From: Melieria omissa
Lineage: Eukaryota; Arthropoda; Insecta; Diptera; Ulidiidae
Reading direction: 5' to 3'
Length of the DNA stretch: 64,000 nt
Assembly (NCBI GenBank): GCA_963971225.1
Contig: OZ020269.1
Coordinates: 21,202,921 to 21,266,920 of the forward strand
Of the stretch, positions 48,001-59,900 are shown piece after piece. A program made the translations under genes and the position numbers. How positions within the stretch are numbered: position 1 is the first letter of the stretch; every line of letters starts with the position of its first letter. A model generated the notes under the pieces. It did no database searches. It had not been told where the DNA came from and saw only the letters and a program-made list of their open reading frames with translations.

Positions 48001-49493
48001 TCGGACAACAGTGTTGGGTTTAATATAGGAGCTAATTAAAATTCCTTTGACACAAGCAACAAGTATTAAAAGAATTCGCCTAAAAGTTGAAGTAATTACA
48101 ATGAACTACAAAGTCAAACTCTTTTTCAGTTTTGACTTATTTCTGTTAAGTAAAGTTTAGAGTTGTGTCGTTGTTTTTAGAGATTTAAAATAGGATTTTT
48201 TGGTGAATATTTTTGTGATACACTTCTTCATTAAAAGTTCTGTTTCAAAGGACATTTTTTAGCATTTTAGAAATAAAAGGTGAAATTGGCCCATAAATGT
48301 AGTAGCTATAGGGTTAAGATGTGCCACCAACATTTTTCTAATAGAATTTTGCATTGAATTGTGGAACCAATTCTATACTTAAAATGTAAGGTTTCATGGT
48401 TTTCCTATGCCGATTCACCATAAGAATGTGTAGATAGGAGGAAACGTTGGCCTCTACAAAAAAATTTCAGACATCAATTTTCAAAGCGTCAATAAACGTA
48501 TATTTTTTGAGTCTTTCTATCGAAATTTGCCGTTAAAACCTGGTAATTTCTTTTTATTGTACAGTTTCGTAAAAGGAAGGAAATTATTCAACAAAATGCA
48601 TTTCTGTGTATTAACATTTTTTGTTCTGACAGACTGACTGATTTATCATTACTGCCTAGAACAGCCTAGAACACTACAACAATTAGAGGAACTTCAGCTT
48701 GCAACAGTAATTAAAAAGGTAGATTTTATTTTATAAAACAAAACTTTTTTAAGATGAAACTTTGAAACAATGAAAAGAATGAATAAGTGGACTAATACAC
48801 ATCCAAATATGTATAAAAAAATTAGCTTGTTTACCTCAAATTTTGCGAGAATATAGTATTTTTATGGTATTTGAAAATCAAAATCTAACAGGATCCCTGA
48901 GCCCTCAACATGGCTCAAACAAACCCAAGCAAGATGAGATTGAAGTCGCAAACAATCTATGATTGAAAAAATACAACTACAAACACTGTCAGTCAAAGTC
49001 GTTTATACTGAACAAGAAATAATTCATACAGCTCCATATAAAGAGCTGCACAGATGGGCACACTTCGCTACTGCACAGTACTGTCAAGTACTGTACTTCA
49101 GGGGCGCGGTGACAGCGAATTCAAATGCTCAATAGTTCTATTCTGCAACAAAACAAGCACTGCATGATTCGAAAACCTTTTCGCTACAGCAGCGATAGTG
49201 CTTGTGTTCTGTTGTGAAGCAAAACATCAAAACAGAAAGCTATAATGAGGTTAAGTAGGGGTAAATCACAGCAAGCACACCGAGTGAAGTGGAACATCTA
49301 CTTTACACCGAGTGAAGCAGACTTAAATAAATATCGAAAAAACATGTTTTAAATCTACGTTTTATTTACATTAATGTTGTTGTAATGCTTGAAATGCAGC
49401 CCAGATTCCATACAAAATACCAAAAACAAACATCAAATATACTCTAAACGTGCAAAACAAAACACCGTATGCTTGAAAATGTTCTACATCATG
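45088..49493. other. non-coding DNA with GC-rich, CpG-containing island at 45.9-47.6 kb
   Basis: The 45890-47580 part is far GC-richer than its surroundings, with CGCGCGCACACA tracts near 46135-46155 and 47113-47145. Open frames there change reading frame freely and carry no domain. It may be a regulatory island or an alternative promoter, but no start site is shown. The rest is AT-rich. Confidence 0.45.
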
Positions 49494-49638
49494 TTCTACT
49501 TCAATGTTGTTCTACTTCAGTGTTGTTCTACTTCCGTGTTGTTCCACTGCAGTATTGTTCTACTTCAGTGTTGTTCTACTTAAGTGTTGTTCTACTTCAA
49601 TGTTGTTCTACTTCAGTGTTGTTCTATACTTCAAGTTG
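49494..49638 (+). repeat. 16-bp minisatellite, about nine units
   Basis: Units of TTCTACTTCAGTGTTG are repeated head to tail with one or two differences each (for example TTCCACTGCAGTATTG). Unit length is constant at 16 bp for eight units, followed by one irregular 17-bp unit. Because 16 is not divisible by three, an open frame across it is unlikely to be selected. Confidence 0.92.
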
Positions 49639-50660
49639 TTTGAAGTTCTATTGTTGTTTCGTGCAGTATTCGTATGAATATCAAAAGCTTTCTTCACTGC
49701 AGTGCTTGTTTTGTAGTGAAAGTGAGTGTTTTGTAGTGAAAGAGCGACAGTATTCGAAAGCACAGCAATGGCTTGCAAGTCATTTTTATAGTGCTTGCGC
49801 CACTCTTTACTCTATACAACTGGAGAAGGAACTCTACCAACACCGTAATTTATCATTTTTTAATTTTGTTTTTTACCTGACACTAGCGAATGGGGTAAAA
49901 ATAGAATTCCCATACAACGACTTGTATTGTTCCGAAAAAGAAGAAAAAACTGTTCCATATTTTGTATAAAAATGTCCCTCTCGTGAAAAAGTAATAAAAA
50001 AATACCAAGTTTCTTGATCTTAACCAGCCTTACTAAGCTTTCACTTTCAAACATCAGAGAGATAACGAGGATCATATTAGAAAATTTGTAGTTTTTAGTG
50101 CACTAAAAAACGTCATGCCTGTCAGTCCATAGTATTTAAAAAATATTTAATAAATTATTTACGCATTTATAATATGTAATAAATATTAAGTAAATTATTT
50201 ATATCTCTGTAATATGTAATAAATAAAAAATAATAATTATTTACACCTTTGTAATATTAACAACTATTTAATAATTTATTTAGACCTTTGTTTGTTCCAT
50301 AGAAATGATATGGAATTCTAACGAATTTTTCAAGTTATCTGACAAAATCTTCTAATTTCTCTAATTTCAAAAAGTTTGAAATATAATAGTAATTCATAAT
50401 GCAGACCAAAAGTTTATCAGAATCTACAGAAAGTAAAATAATATAAACATTTTCTTCAAAAATTTAACAAAATAACATTAAACTCACTTTTGTTGCACTG
50501 AAATAAAAAATTAGTTAAAGAAAAGTATTTTTAATCTTAAAACAAAATCCATATTTTCAGCTTTATCACATTTCACTTATTGTTCGTTGCACTCTCAGTG
50601 TTCTCCCAGTGTTTTTAAACCAAACCAATAACAATAAAACCCCATCTTTATAGCAAACAT
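49639..50660. other. AT-rich intron-like DNA, no gene seen
   Basis: Three near-repeats of 'aatatgtaataaat...taaattattta' lie at 50130-50285. No coding content was recognised. Confidence 0.5.
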
Positions 50661-50814
50661 CAGTGGCGCACACAGGATTTCATTTTGGGCGCTAACTTCG
50701 TACACAATTGTTGAGCCCAATGCCATTTTGAACCATAGATATTTTCCACGAAATTGTTTAAACACTTTTGAGTGATATTTAAGTAATTTGAACCCACCCC
50801 CCTTTGCGCCACTG
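50661..50814. mobile_element. hAT-type MITE, 154 bp
   Basis: The ends are CAGTGGCGCA and TGCGCCACTG, a perfect 10-bp terminal inverted repeat of the CAGTGGCG type common in hAT elements. Flanking octamers (GCAAACAT and ACAAATAA) match at only five of eight positions, so any target duplication is eroded. The interior codes for nothing. It lies 35 bp beyond the splice donor of the exon ending at 50849. Confidence 0.7.
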
Positions 50815-50848
50815 ACAAATAAAAGTATTAAAGTCCACTAGCACTCAC

Positions 50849-50995
50849 CTGTGCTCGTATGGCAGCCAAATGTATGGTTTTAGCACGCAAGTCAAACTTC
50901 TTCATGGACAAATCCTCCTGCAACTCGTTGACCTTGTTGTACAGTTGACCTTCAATGCCGCGTGTCTGCGTACGATTCAGCACATCAACAGCATC
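50849..50995 (-). CDS. F-BAR-like gene, seventh exon seen (coiled coil)
   Basis: Acceptor ...TTCCTGCAG and donor GTGAGTGC bound 49 codons. It encodes DAVDVLNRTQTRGIEGQLYN and KVNELQEDLSMKKFDLRAKT, ending AAIRAQ. The donor shows that the protein continues, but no following exon was recognised within 1-50848. Confidence 0.85.
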
Positions 50996-53900
50996 CTGCA
51001 GGAAAGATAAAAATATTTACAAAAATATTCCAACATAAATGGCAAAAATTTCCGCACCTGCAGTTGTCGTATTTGCATTTCCAAGTCCACAGCTTCGCGT
51101 TTCAATGACTCAAGTGCCGGACGCAGTGACAGCGTCGAGTGGCGATCAAAAACCAACTCATTGCGCAGTGTGGGTGCCATTTCCTATTTGGAGCATCAAA
51201 AAAATAAAACACATCAAATTACATAAAAACAATAAAGTTGTGTTCAATTGTTCACTCACATTGTACTCGCCGCTTTCGTCCACCTCGCCGGGTGGCTGTG
51301 GCGGCGCAAACACGCGTCTAGGAACTTTTTGTGCCTGTGATGGCAGCGGCAGAATGCGCACAAAATTGGTCAGATCCTGTGCGGGCGACACAGAGTTGCA
51401 TTGTACGGTGAGGCTGCCGTAGCGCTTCGCTTGATCCGAAGCCTGTTTGTACAGAAAAAAACAAGAACAAGAAAGATTAAATTGTGTGCAATTAAATGCG
51501 TAAATTCAATTGGAATTTAATTAAATTTTTGTTAATCAATCACTGCAATTTTATTGCAAAATTGTCAATAAAATATATTTCAATATTTGTTTTTGTTGTT
51601 GTTGGTGCATTTTAATTAAACGCAGACAGTTGCACTGACGTTGCAATTTTCAGCTCTGATGTGAATTAAACTTGCAACTGTTGTCGCTGTGGTCATGGTT
51701 GTGGTTTCCATGGCAGCGCACACAGTCGAGTTGTTACTGACAGTTTATGCAGACGTCCGCAGTTGAGAGCCACAACGGTAAAATAATACTAATTGAGCAC
51801 AACTCAAAGTTGCATGGGACTTGGCAAGGCGCAACACAAGCAAGCAGGGTATTCAGTATTTCACAAAATGTGTTTGTGACAATCTTAAATATTCACCCTA
51901 AAGGTATGCAGCAATTAACAGTCAATTGTATATTTAATAGTTAAAGTCTACTAGCTTCAAACTTAACTCTTGCTGCAGACTTTTGGGCGCACTTTAAATG
52001 TCATACCGAAAAAAAAATCTTTAAAAAAATCAGTATTGAGTATTTTACACAATGTTTACTTAGAGATCATAATTTGGTTGAAATCTGAAACGCTCACCCT
52101 AAAAGTATGCACCAATTCAAAACTCATTCGTTCATTCACTTATAATTCACAGTTGATGTCGTCTAACTTTAAACTCAACACTTGATGCATACTTTTGGGC
52201 GCACTTTAAAAGACATACTGAAAGAAACCTTTCAGATGGCTTCACTTCAGTATTAAGTATTTCACACATTGTGTGCTGAAAAAAGTTAAACTGGTTACAA
52301 TCTTCAACACTCACCCTAAAAGTATGCACCAATTCAAAAATTCATCGCATATTTAACAGTTAAATTCAACTTTAACTTTAAACTCTACAATTGCTGCATA
52401 CTTTCATGCGTTGCATACATTAAATGACCGACTGAAAGAGACCGTTCAACGCTGCTAAACACAACCACTCACTTTTATCTCACTGTCACATTCATCAGTG
52501 CGGTTATCAACAATAAATTCACCGCATGTTGCATGCGATTCCATGAAATACCTTTTCCCCATTGCATTGGTGTGCAGTTGGCGGCTTTCGCTTTGGGATC
52601 AGGTGTGCCAATTTATTTAATTTGCATTTCATGCAAATTGTGTATTGCAACTGTTGCACCATAGCAACTTTGCACATACAGTTATCTGACTACGGACTGT
52701 AGACAGTTGCATGTAAGGCGCGGTGTGTGCTTTGTGTAATTTTCCAAATTGACACCTCAATTCGCGCGCGTATCAGCATCAGCAATCGACGCTATTTAAT
52801 GCAAGCCAAAGTGTTCTTATTTGGGATCAGTGCCGCTTATGTATGCTGAATATGTGTGGTGGCAAAATGCTTTAAGACCCAATAATTTATGCTAATAAAG
52901 GGTGTCTGCGAAGAAAAAGTAGTAACAAACGAAGAAACGGCTCTTCGTCAAATCTCATATCGCAAGTATGAAATTTACGACCCCTCTTCGTTATTACAGA
53001 AAATTCGAAAAGTCGAATATTCCCATTGCCCTTGAATTGCCAATCCCAATGACCTACACACCAAATGCGCATTGCTGTTCGAAAGTTATATCCGTTTTTA
53101 AAACATATAACGACGCCTAACTGTTGCAATTGTTGGGATTACCACTGACAACCTTAGGTTACGAGTATGTGTGATGCACCATAAATCGACAAGTAATTGT
53201 CAGCTGCAAATTTTTGTTGTTGGTACTAGACAATGCCTTGTCCAGCAACAATTAAGCGCAGATCTAAACGACATGTCAGCCAACTTGAGTGATTTGTACG
53301 CTGCTGGGCTAATGCAGCCATGCCACAGCAATTGGCACTAAAGCAATTAATGGCAACGTTGAAACAACTGCAATGTCCATACACACCAAGATAAATCAAT
53401 CGAGAATATACCTGCAGCATATACCTGTGTGTGTGTGCGTCTATATGTGTCTATGCAAAGCTCGCTTAGCTTGTGTGAAGTGTGGAAAGAAACGACTTGC
53501 GGCAACGCAACTAAACTGTGATGCGATTTTGCACTGATCACACAGACACACAGACACATACAAAAAGAACCAATTGTCCAGCTCACTCACCTTGTTGGCA
53601 ATGACATCGGCACCCTGCAGAATCGAATCGGCAATAATACTGAATAAATCGTTGTGTATCTCCTCGAGCTCCTGCATCAATTGTGGCACCGTCTCGCAGT
53701 GATACGTCTCCAGCATGGCATTGGTGGCATGCAGCTGCTGCACGTAAGCATTGTGCGCATCGATGTATTCGGTGAGCGAGAGTTGTGTTGGATTCTGGCG
53801 ATGCGACATGTAACATTGTTTATAATCCAAGCGACACTGCAAAAAACACAACGAGAAAAACGACAAAAATCAGATAAAACAGCAAAACTCAGTGAAAACC

Positions 53901-56900
53901 ATTTAAGGATTGTTGCAAAGGGCAAAGTGCCAGCGGGCACGTCGAATTTGTGGCAAAGCGTGTTGGCTGAATTATTTAGCGTCAATGGTAATATTAGGCT
54001 TTTGGCCATATGCAGAAAATCAATTATTTGCAAAATTGTTTGGTTTGGATTCAATAAAAAATTATTTTTAAAAATTCATTGAACACCCAAACGAATATAA
54101 AAATGAAAAAACACAAAAATTAATCCTTAAACAATATTCATGAACTAATGTTGAGAAAAAATATTTAAAAACAAATTTTTTTATTTAATTAAAAAATTTT
54201 TTTTTAATATTTTTAAAATATTTAAATATTAAAAAATTTTTTTTTTTAATATTTAAAATTTTTTTTAATAATTCAAATATTTTTTAATATTTAAAAAAAA
54301 AAATTTTTAATATTTATTTAAAAAAAAAAAAAATTTTTTAATATTTAAATATTTTCAAAATATTTAAAATATTTTTTAATATTTAAAAAAAATTTTTTTT
54401 TTTAATAGGTATTTAAAATATTTTTTAATATTTAAAAAAAAAATTTTTAAATATTTGCAATAAATTTCGTTTAGATTTGTAACTTAAGTTAAAAAAAATT
54501 TTTTAATAATAAAAAAAGTTTGTATTAAAATACAAACATAAAAATTACGAAGTAAATAAATTATTTTTGTATCTGAATTTTTAAATAACAATAATAGGTA
54601 CTTTTTTTTGAAATTTCATTTGTTTTTCCAAGATTAAAAAAAAATAAGTAACAATTATTTAATAATAAACAAAACTTAGAGCATTTAAATAAAAAAATAA
54701 TAATTATACATTTAAATTCCGTTCGATGGGGAAAATTCCATTTAAAAGCCACACAACGGTGCGTATAGTAATATTTCATTGCAAATCTGCTATCAAATAT
54801 TCATGTGCGGTAGCGGTAGTGTTGTGGCTTCTGCAGTTGATGTAAACAACACCGCTTGCTGTCGCAGTTTCTGTGCGACTGCACAGTTTTAATTAATATT
54901 ACTCATACGACACGTATGTCGGCACTTGTGCCAATACGAACCAATGTGACAACCACGAAAACAAATTCATGTGAATGATTTCAAACGGCAGTTAGTGTCT
55001 GTACGCTGACTAACTAACTAACTGTGTGTCGGTCCGCTTGTTGTTGTAGCAAAAGTATTTCTGGCTACCAAGCGCTCAAATGCGCTGTAAGCCAGCTTAA
55101 GTGGTACACCGGCTTGTTGCCACCACTGGTAGAGAGCTTAAGTGAAAGCGCACGCTTCGATGCAGCCGTGGTGCATCGCACATCGCACTCTGTCTCTACT
55201 CTCTACTTCTAGTGTTTGCCTCTATTCTCTACCTTTTCTATCTACCTTCACTGCACCAAGTAAATTGTTTAAAAAAGTATTTCAAATTTACAGGTGCTTC
55301 GCCTAAATGCATTTGCTGGAATTAATAAAATTAAACTGCGTAAAGGCCAGCACACTGTTTAAGTTTGTCTGTATGTATTGAACACATTTCAATTTCACTA
55401 ACACGTTTGATACAGCATTTCTATTGTTGTTGTTTATTTTGTATTTGCTACTTGTAATTCCTCATGCCATCGTTGGAAATTTTTTTGCGAAAGTATGCGG
55501 CTTTGTGCATGTCGGCATTTCCCATCGGCACAGTCAGCCGATACGTGTTGCTTTCATTTTTATGGCATTTCTTGTTATTGTAAATTGTTTCATACTCTCT
55601 TTTTACATTTTCTATGGCTTAAAATTTACAGCTTCTTTTCGTTTTGTACTCACCTTCGACAGCTTCTCTTCAGTCTTTGCGATAATAGTCTCAAAAGACT
55701 CCCTGTGTGTGAAAATTTTCCGACTTTGAACTTTACGATGAAAGGATTTATCGAGCATTGGTCGTGACACCTGCAAGAAAAATACAAAGCAAATTGAAAT
55801 ACACTGAAAATGTCTTTTCACGTTTAAAGTAGGTAAAAGTAGCAGCAATGTGCACATGAAGCTGTAGCTGAAAAGTTGGCACATTTCAGGCTAAACATGC
55901 AGCAAATTTAGTTGAAAAATGGCGCACAGCTATAAGCAAATAAAAACAGCGGCTCAAAAGCAAAAACCTTGCGGTCACCAGAGACGGTCGTGTGCTTTTG
56001 ACAGTGAGCAATGCAGTAGCGTCAAGTAATTACTACTTCACCTGCAGCACAAAGCGACTCAAAATATTTTGCTGTCAGTGTTGTTGTTGTGCTTTAAGAC
56101 TGTTGCTGACAACGTTATAGTGCTACACAGCTAACACAGAGTGCAGAAAACAAAAACCACAGCATGCTGCAAAAGTAGACTACTTCATGTGTTACGTGGC
56201 GTATGCGTGACATTTAATTGTGATATTTAATTAAAATAAAATTTCCAAACAGAATAAATTTTACAACCATTGCAATTAACTTAATAACAAATAAAACTTG
56301 GGCCAAATATTTAGTAGAAAAGTTGCAAATTACTCAAACACTTCCATGTCAGTTGATCTATGACGTGCAAAAATTTTTGATAATTAATTGAAATTTTATT
56401 GCAGTTATGCTGCTATTAGAGCAAATAGAGAAAAATTATTCTCTGTTTTCAGTCTCAATTAGCGCGCATTCAGATTGTAATTGAATGCCTGTCGACATGT
56501 TTACGTATAATTTGCCGCTAATGTGTACTAAATTGACAACATCAGTTACGATTTACGAGATACATAATTAAATATGGCTTATTTGGAATATAAATAACTG
56601 AAATGCTACATTGGGAAATTGCTACTTTGGTAATTAGGCGTAATTTGATTTTATTTATATGCCAGAGTTAGCATTAATGTTGCTATAAATTGACAATGAG
56701 AGACTGTTTGCGTGGTGCGCGGTTTACTTGAGGCTAAGCTTGGCGCTTCGCGCTATGCTAATTTATTTAACACCCACCAGGTGGTGTTAATTGGGCAACA
56801 CACAAAGTAAACGCTAAGCTGCTAAGTAGCTGCGTTCTACTATTTGTTAGTCTGTAGTGAGTTGATGGGTGTGTGGGTCGTGCTACGTTTGCCTGGACAC

Positions 56901-59900
56901 CTACGTGAACAAAACCACTTTTTGTTAAAAATTGCAGTGTTTATCTGCTACAAAAAGCATCTTTAAGCTCAATGGGTATTTATAGGAAAAAGCTGGCATC
57001 ACCACTTTTCACATATATGAGGTAATTTTCTACATAAAACAATGATCTGTAACCTTTGGCTTAAGTCCTTAAGGATCTTATAAATGGTTTAACTAAAATT
57101 TAAGAACTCATTTATCTTGGATTATGACTGATGATGTTTACTTTCTGAATAACTAGGCTTAGTAATTATTTATCTGTCGATCCCATATCCAATCCTTTCC
57201 TTCTACTTCTGTGCTTATGTGCCCCTACTTGTGCTATCCGGTCAAGACTTTTCGTGTCGTCCAGAGTATCTTTCTGTGAATTTATGTTTTATTCGTTATT
57301 CAGCTAAACTTAATCCATGTTTTATCAAGAGCACTGACGACAATAGCCTGGAAAGTGTCCACTTTCATTTTGGAAGACAGGCACAAAAGGCCATTTGGGC
57401 CTACAGGTAGAAGTGCGGCCTACGCTGTATACTCTGACTTTCTGTTTGTAGACTTATCCTTTTGATAGCGTGAGTCCTTCAAAACACAGATAATTCCTAT
57501 ATTTTGTTAACACATGTTAATATTATTAATAAAAAGTTACTCATACGCCAAGTTTAACGCACATAACGAATTTTCTGCTTTATGTAGATGATCTAAAAAT
57601 TGACTCAGCCATTAGAAGTCCACTCTTTGTGCCGTCGTAATCGTCGATCCTTAAATATTAATAAATGTTTACATTTCACTTTTTCCAAGTGTACATCAGT
57701 CCTACAAAACACATATTATATTTCCGATACTTCTTCAAAGTATGTTTCTGAAATCAAAGACTTGGGAGTAATTTTTGATCACAAGTTTTCTTTCTCGAGT
57801 CATGTCAATGCCAAAATTGCTTCCATTGCCATTTCAAAATCCTATGCTATGTTAGCTTTTGTTAAACGTAATTCGTCTGAGTTCACTGATCCGTGTACCT
57901 TAAAGTTACATTTCTTTGGTTCATTAGATTAAATGTTTGCTCCTAAAAGTGTCTTAGTGCTGCGTATTTTTATGTACACCTCCTTTGTCCGATCTAAATT
58001 AGAATATGCCTCGTTCATCTGGAGACCCTACCATGAGTGTTATACCAATTGCATTGAACGTGTTCAGAAATCCTTCCTTCGCTTTGCTCCTCGGTCCCTC
58101 AGATTCCATGAACCCATTCCCTCCTACACTTCTCGTTGTAAAGTCCTTAATCTGAACTCCCTTTACAATTGGAGAATCATTGTATCCTATCCTTCGTCTT
58201 TGACTTGATTTCTAGTGTAGTTGATTGTCCTGTTCTGCTTGAAAAAATCTTCTTCAATATACCTCTTAGCATACTTCGTCCTTATACCACTTTTTATATT
58301 AAGTTTGCTTAAACTAACTATGTGTCGAACGCCCCCTTGGCCAGAACTCTATCTGAATTTTATAATTTTTCTAAAATAATAGCTACCGACTCCTCTTGCT
58401 CAAAACCTGTTTTTTTGAATTTATTAAACCATGCACTCAGATAATCCCATCTTTTAGTTTTATTTCTAATTTACTTTCCTTTGTTCACTAGTTTCAAGTT
58501 TTAATTTAAGTTTGTTATTCATCAATTTAGCCTGTAAGTTCGAGGCTTGTTATTCATTCACTTAGTCTGTAAGAACATTTTTTGTTCATTGACTGAATTT
58601 AATAAAGAAAGAATAAAGAACAAAGAATTCTATACGCTCTTCTAGCCTTGTTTCTTCAATTATAATTACGATTATTTTATTTATCTTAAATTATAAAAAC
58701 AGTCTAAACCATTCTGTAGACTTTCTATATCTTCAAAATATATCAGCACGAATAAAAAAAGTTACTCATACGTCAAGCTTGATGCAAGTCACGAGTTACA
58801 TATAATTTTCTAGCCTTGTTCTTTTTAATATTTCTTTATTATCTATTCTTTCTACATCTGCAAAATAACATATCACCACGAATAATAAAAAGTTAGGCAT
58901 ACGTCAAGTGTAACTCAACGAATTCTATATAACTTCTGTTGCTGTTTCTTCATTTTAAAACACAGTTTTTTCAATTGCTCTTAAATTATAAAAACCTTCT
59001 GAGCCTTTTTAGTTTTCTAGGCACAGAAAATATAAATTTTTCCACATGCCAGCAACAATAATAAAAAATTACTCATATGCCAAGTCTAACGCAATTAACA
59101 AATTTCACACTACAGATTTTCTATTGGCTTCTCAGCAACTGTAATTAATATTTTTTTTCAATTGAGCCATTCTATAGTTTTTCTACATATAATTTTGTTC
59201 CACATGTCAGCACCAATAATAAAAAATTACGCATACGCCAAGTCTAACGCAATTAGTGAGTTCACATATTATTTAATTTTTTTATTTTTGTTTTTATTTT
59301 TTAAATAATTCTAAATCTTTCAAACACAAAATGCTAGTTTTAAATTTAATCAATGCATTGCTCTGCTTCACACATTTTATTTTTAATGCCATAATGCATA
59401 ACTAAAAAACAATAAAATGCGATTAGAAAGAAATTTATTCGCAGAGTAATCTCGTGCTGCACATAAAATCAGAAAAAATATTCGTACAACCACACATATT
59501 ATAAACGTTCGCTTGTTTATTTTGCTTCTGTTCGCACAAATCGCACAAACAAAACAGCCATTATATGCTTTCACTAGACAAAACAATAACAACGCCAGCA
59601 AGAGCGGCATCCAACGCGAGCGCACAACCAACGCACATTACTCTAAGCAATAAAAAAGCAAAAGCATCATTAAAATGCGCATTCAGCATGCGGCGCTTCT
59701 ATATAATAGCAACAATTGCCGCACAGTCTGGCGTGGCCAATTATTGGCACACAATGTTCGCTGGCCGCTGTGAGCTGGACGCATTTATGGCGAACACTAT
59801 CGACGGTTACTCACCTGACGCGACAGCACGCTGGCCACATCGTTCGATGCCTGAGAGTCGGTTTCGACCTCCTGTAGGAATGTTTCCCATGCTTGGAAAA

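Larger units (their letters stand above)
57535..59260. repeat. degenerate tandem series marked by ACTCATACGCCAAG, period about 130-176 bp
   Basis: The marker occurs near 57540, 58763, 58893, 59069 and 59228 as variants of TTACTCATACGCCAAG(T/C)(T/C)TAACGCA. Each is preceded by 'aataaaaa' and followed by an A/T-rich 'ttctagccttgtt'-type stretch. Spacing between later copies is 130, 176 and 159 bp. Between the first two it is about 1.22 kb, which falls to about 170 bp when the LINE at 57566-58624 is removed. Isolated relatives occur near 60804 and 60993. Confidence 0.75.

Noticed and set aside
49469..49969. 166-residue plus-strand open frame
   Set aside because: The first part is the 16-bp minisatellite and the rest has no recognisable domain.
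51158..51422. Plus-strand open frame across the exon region near 51.0-51.4 kb
   Set aside because: It is a shadow of two true minus-strand exons and crosses their intron.
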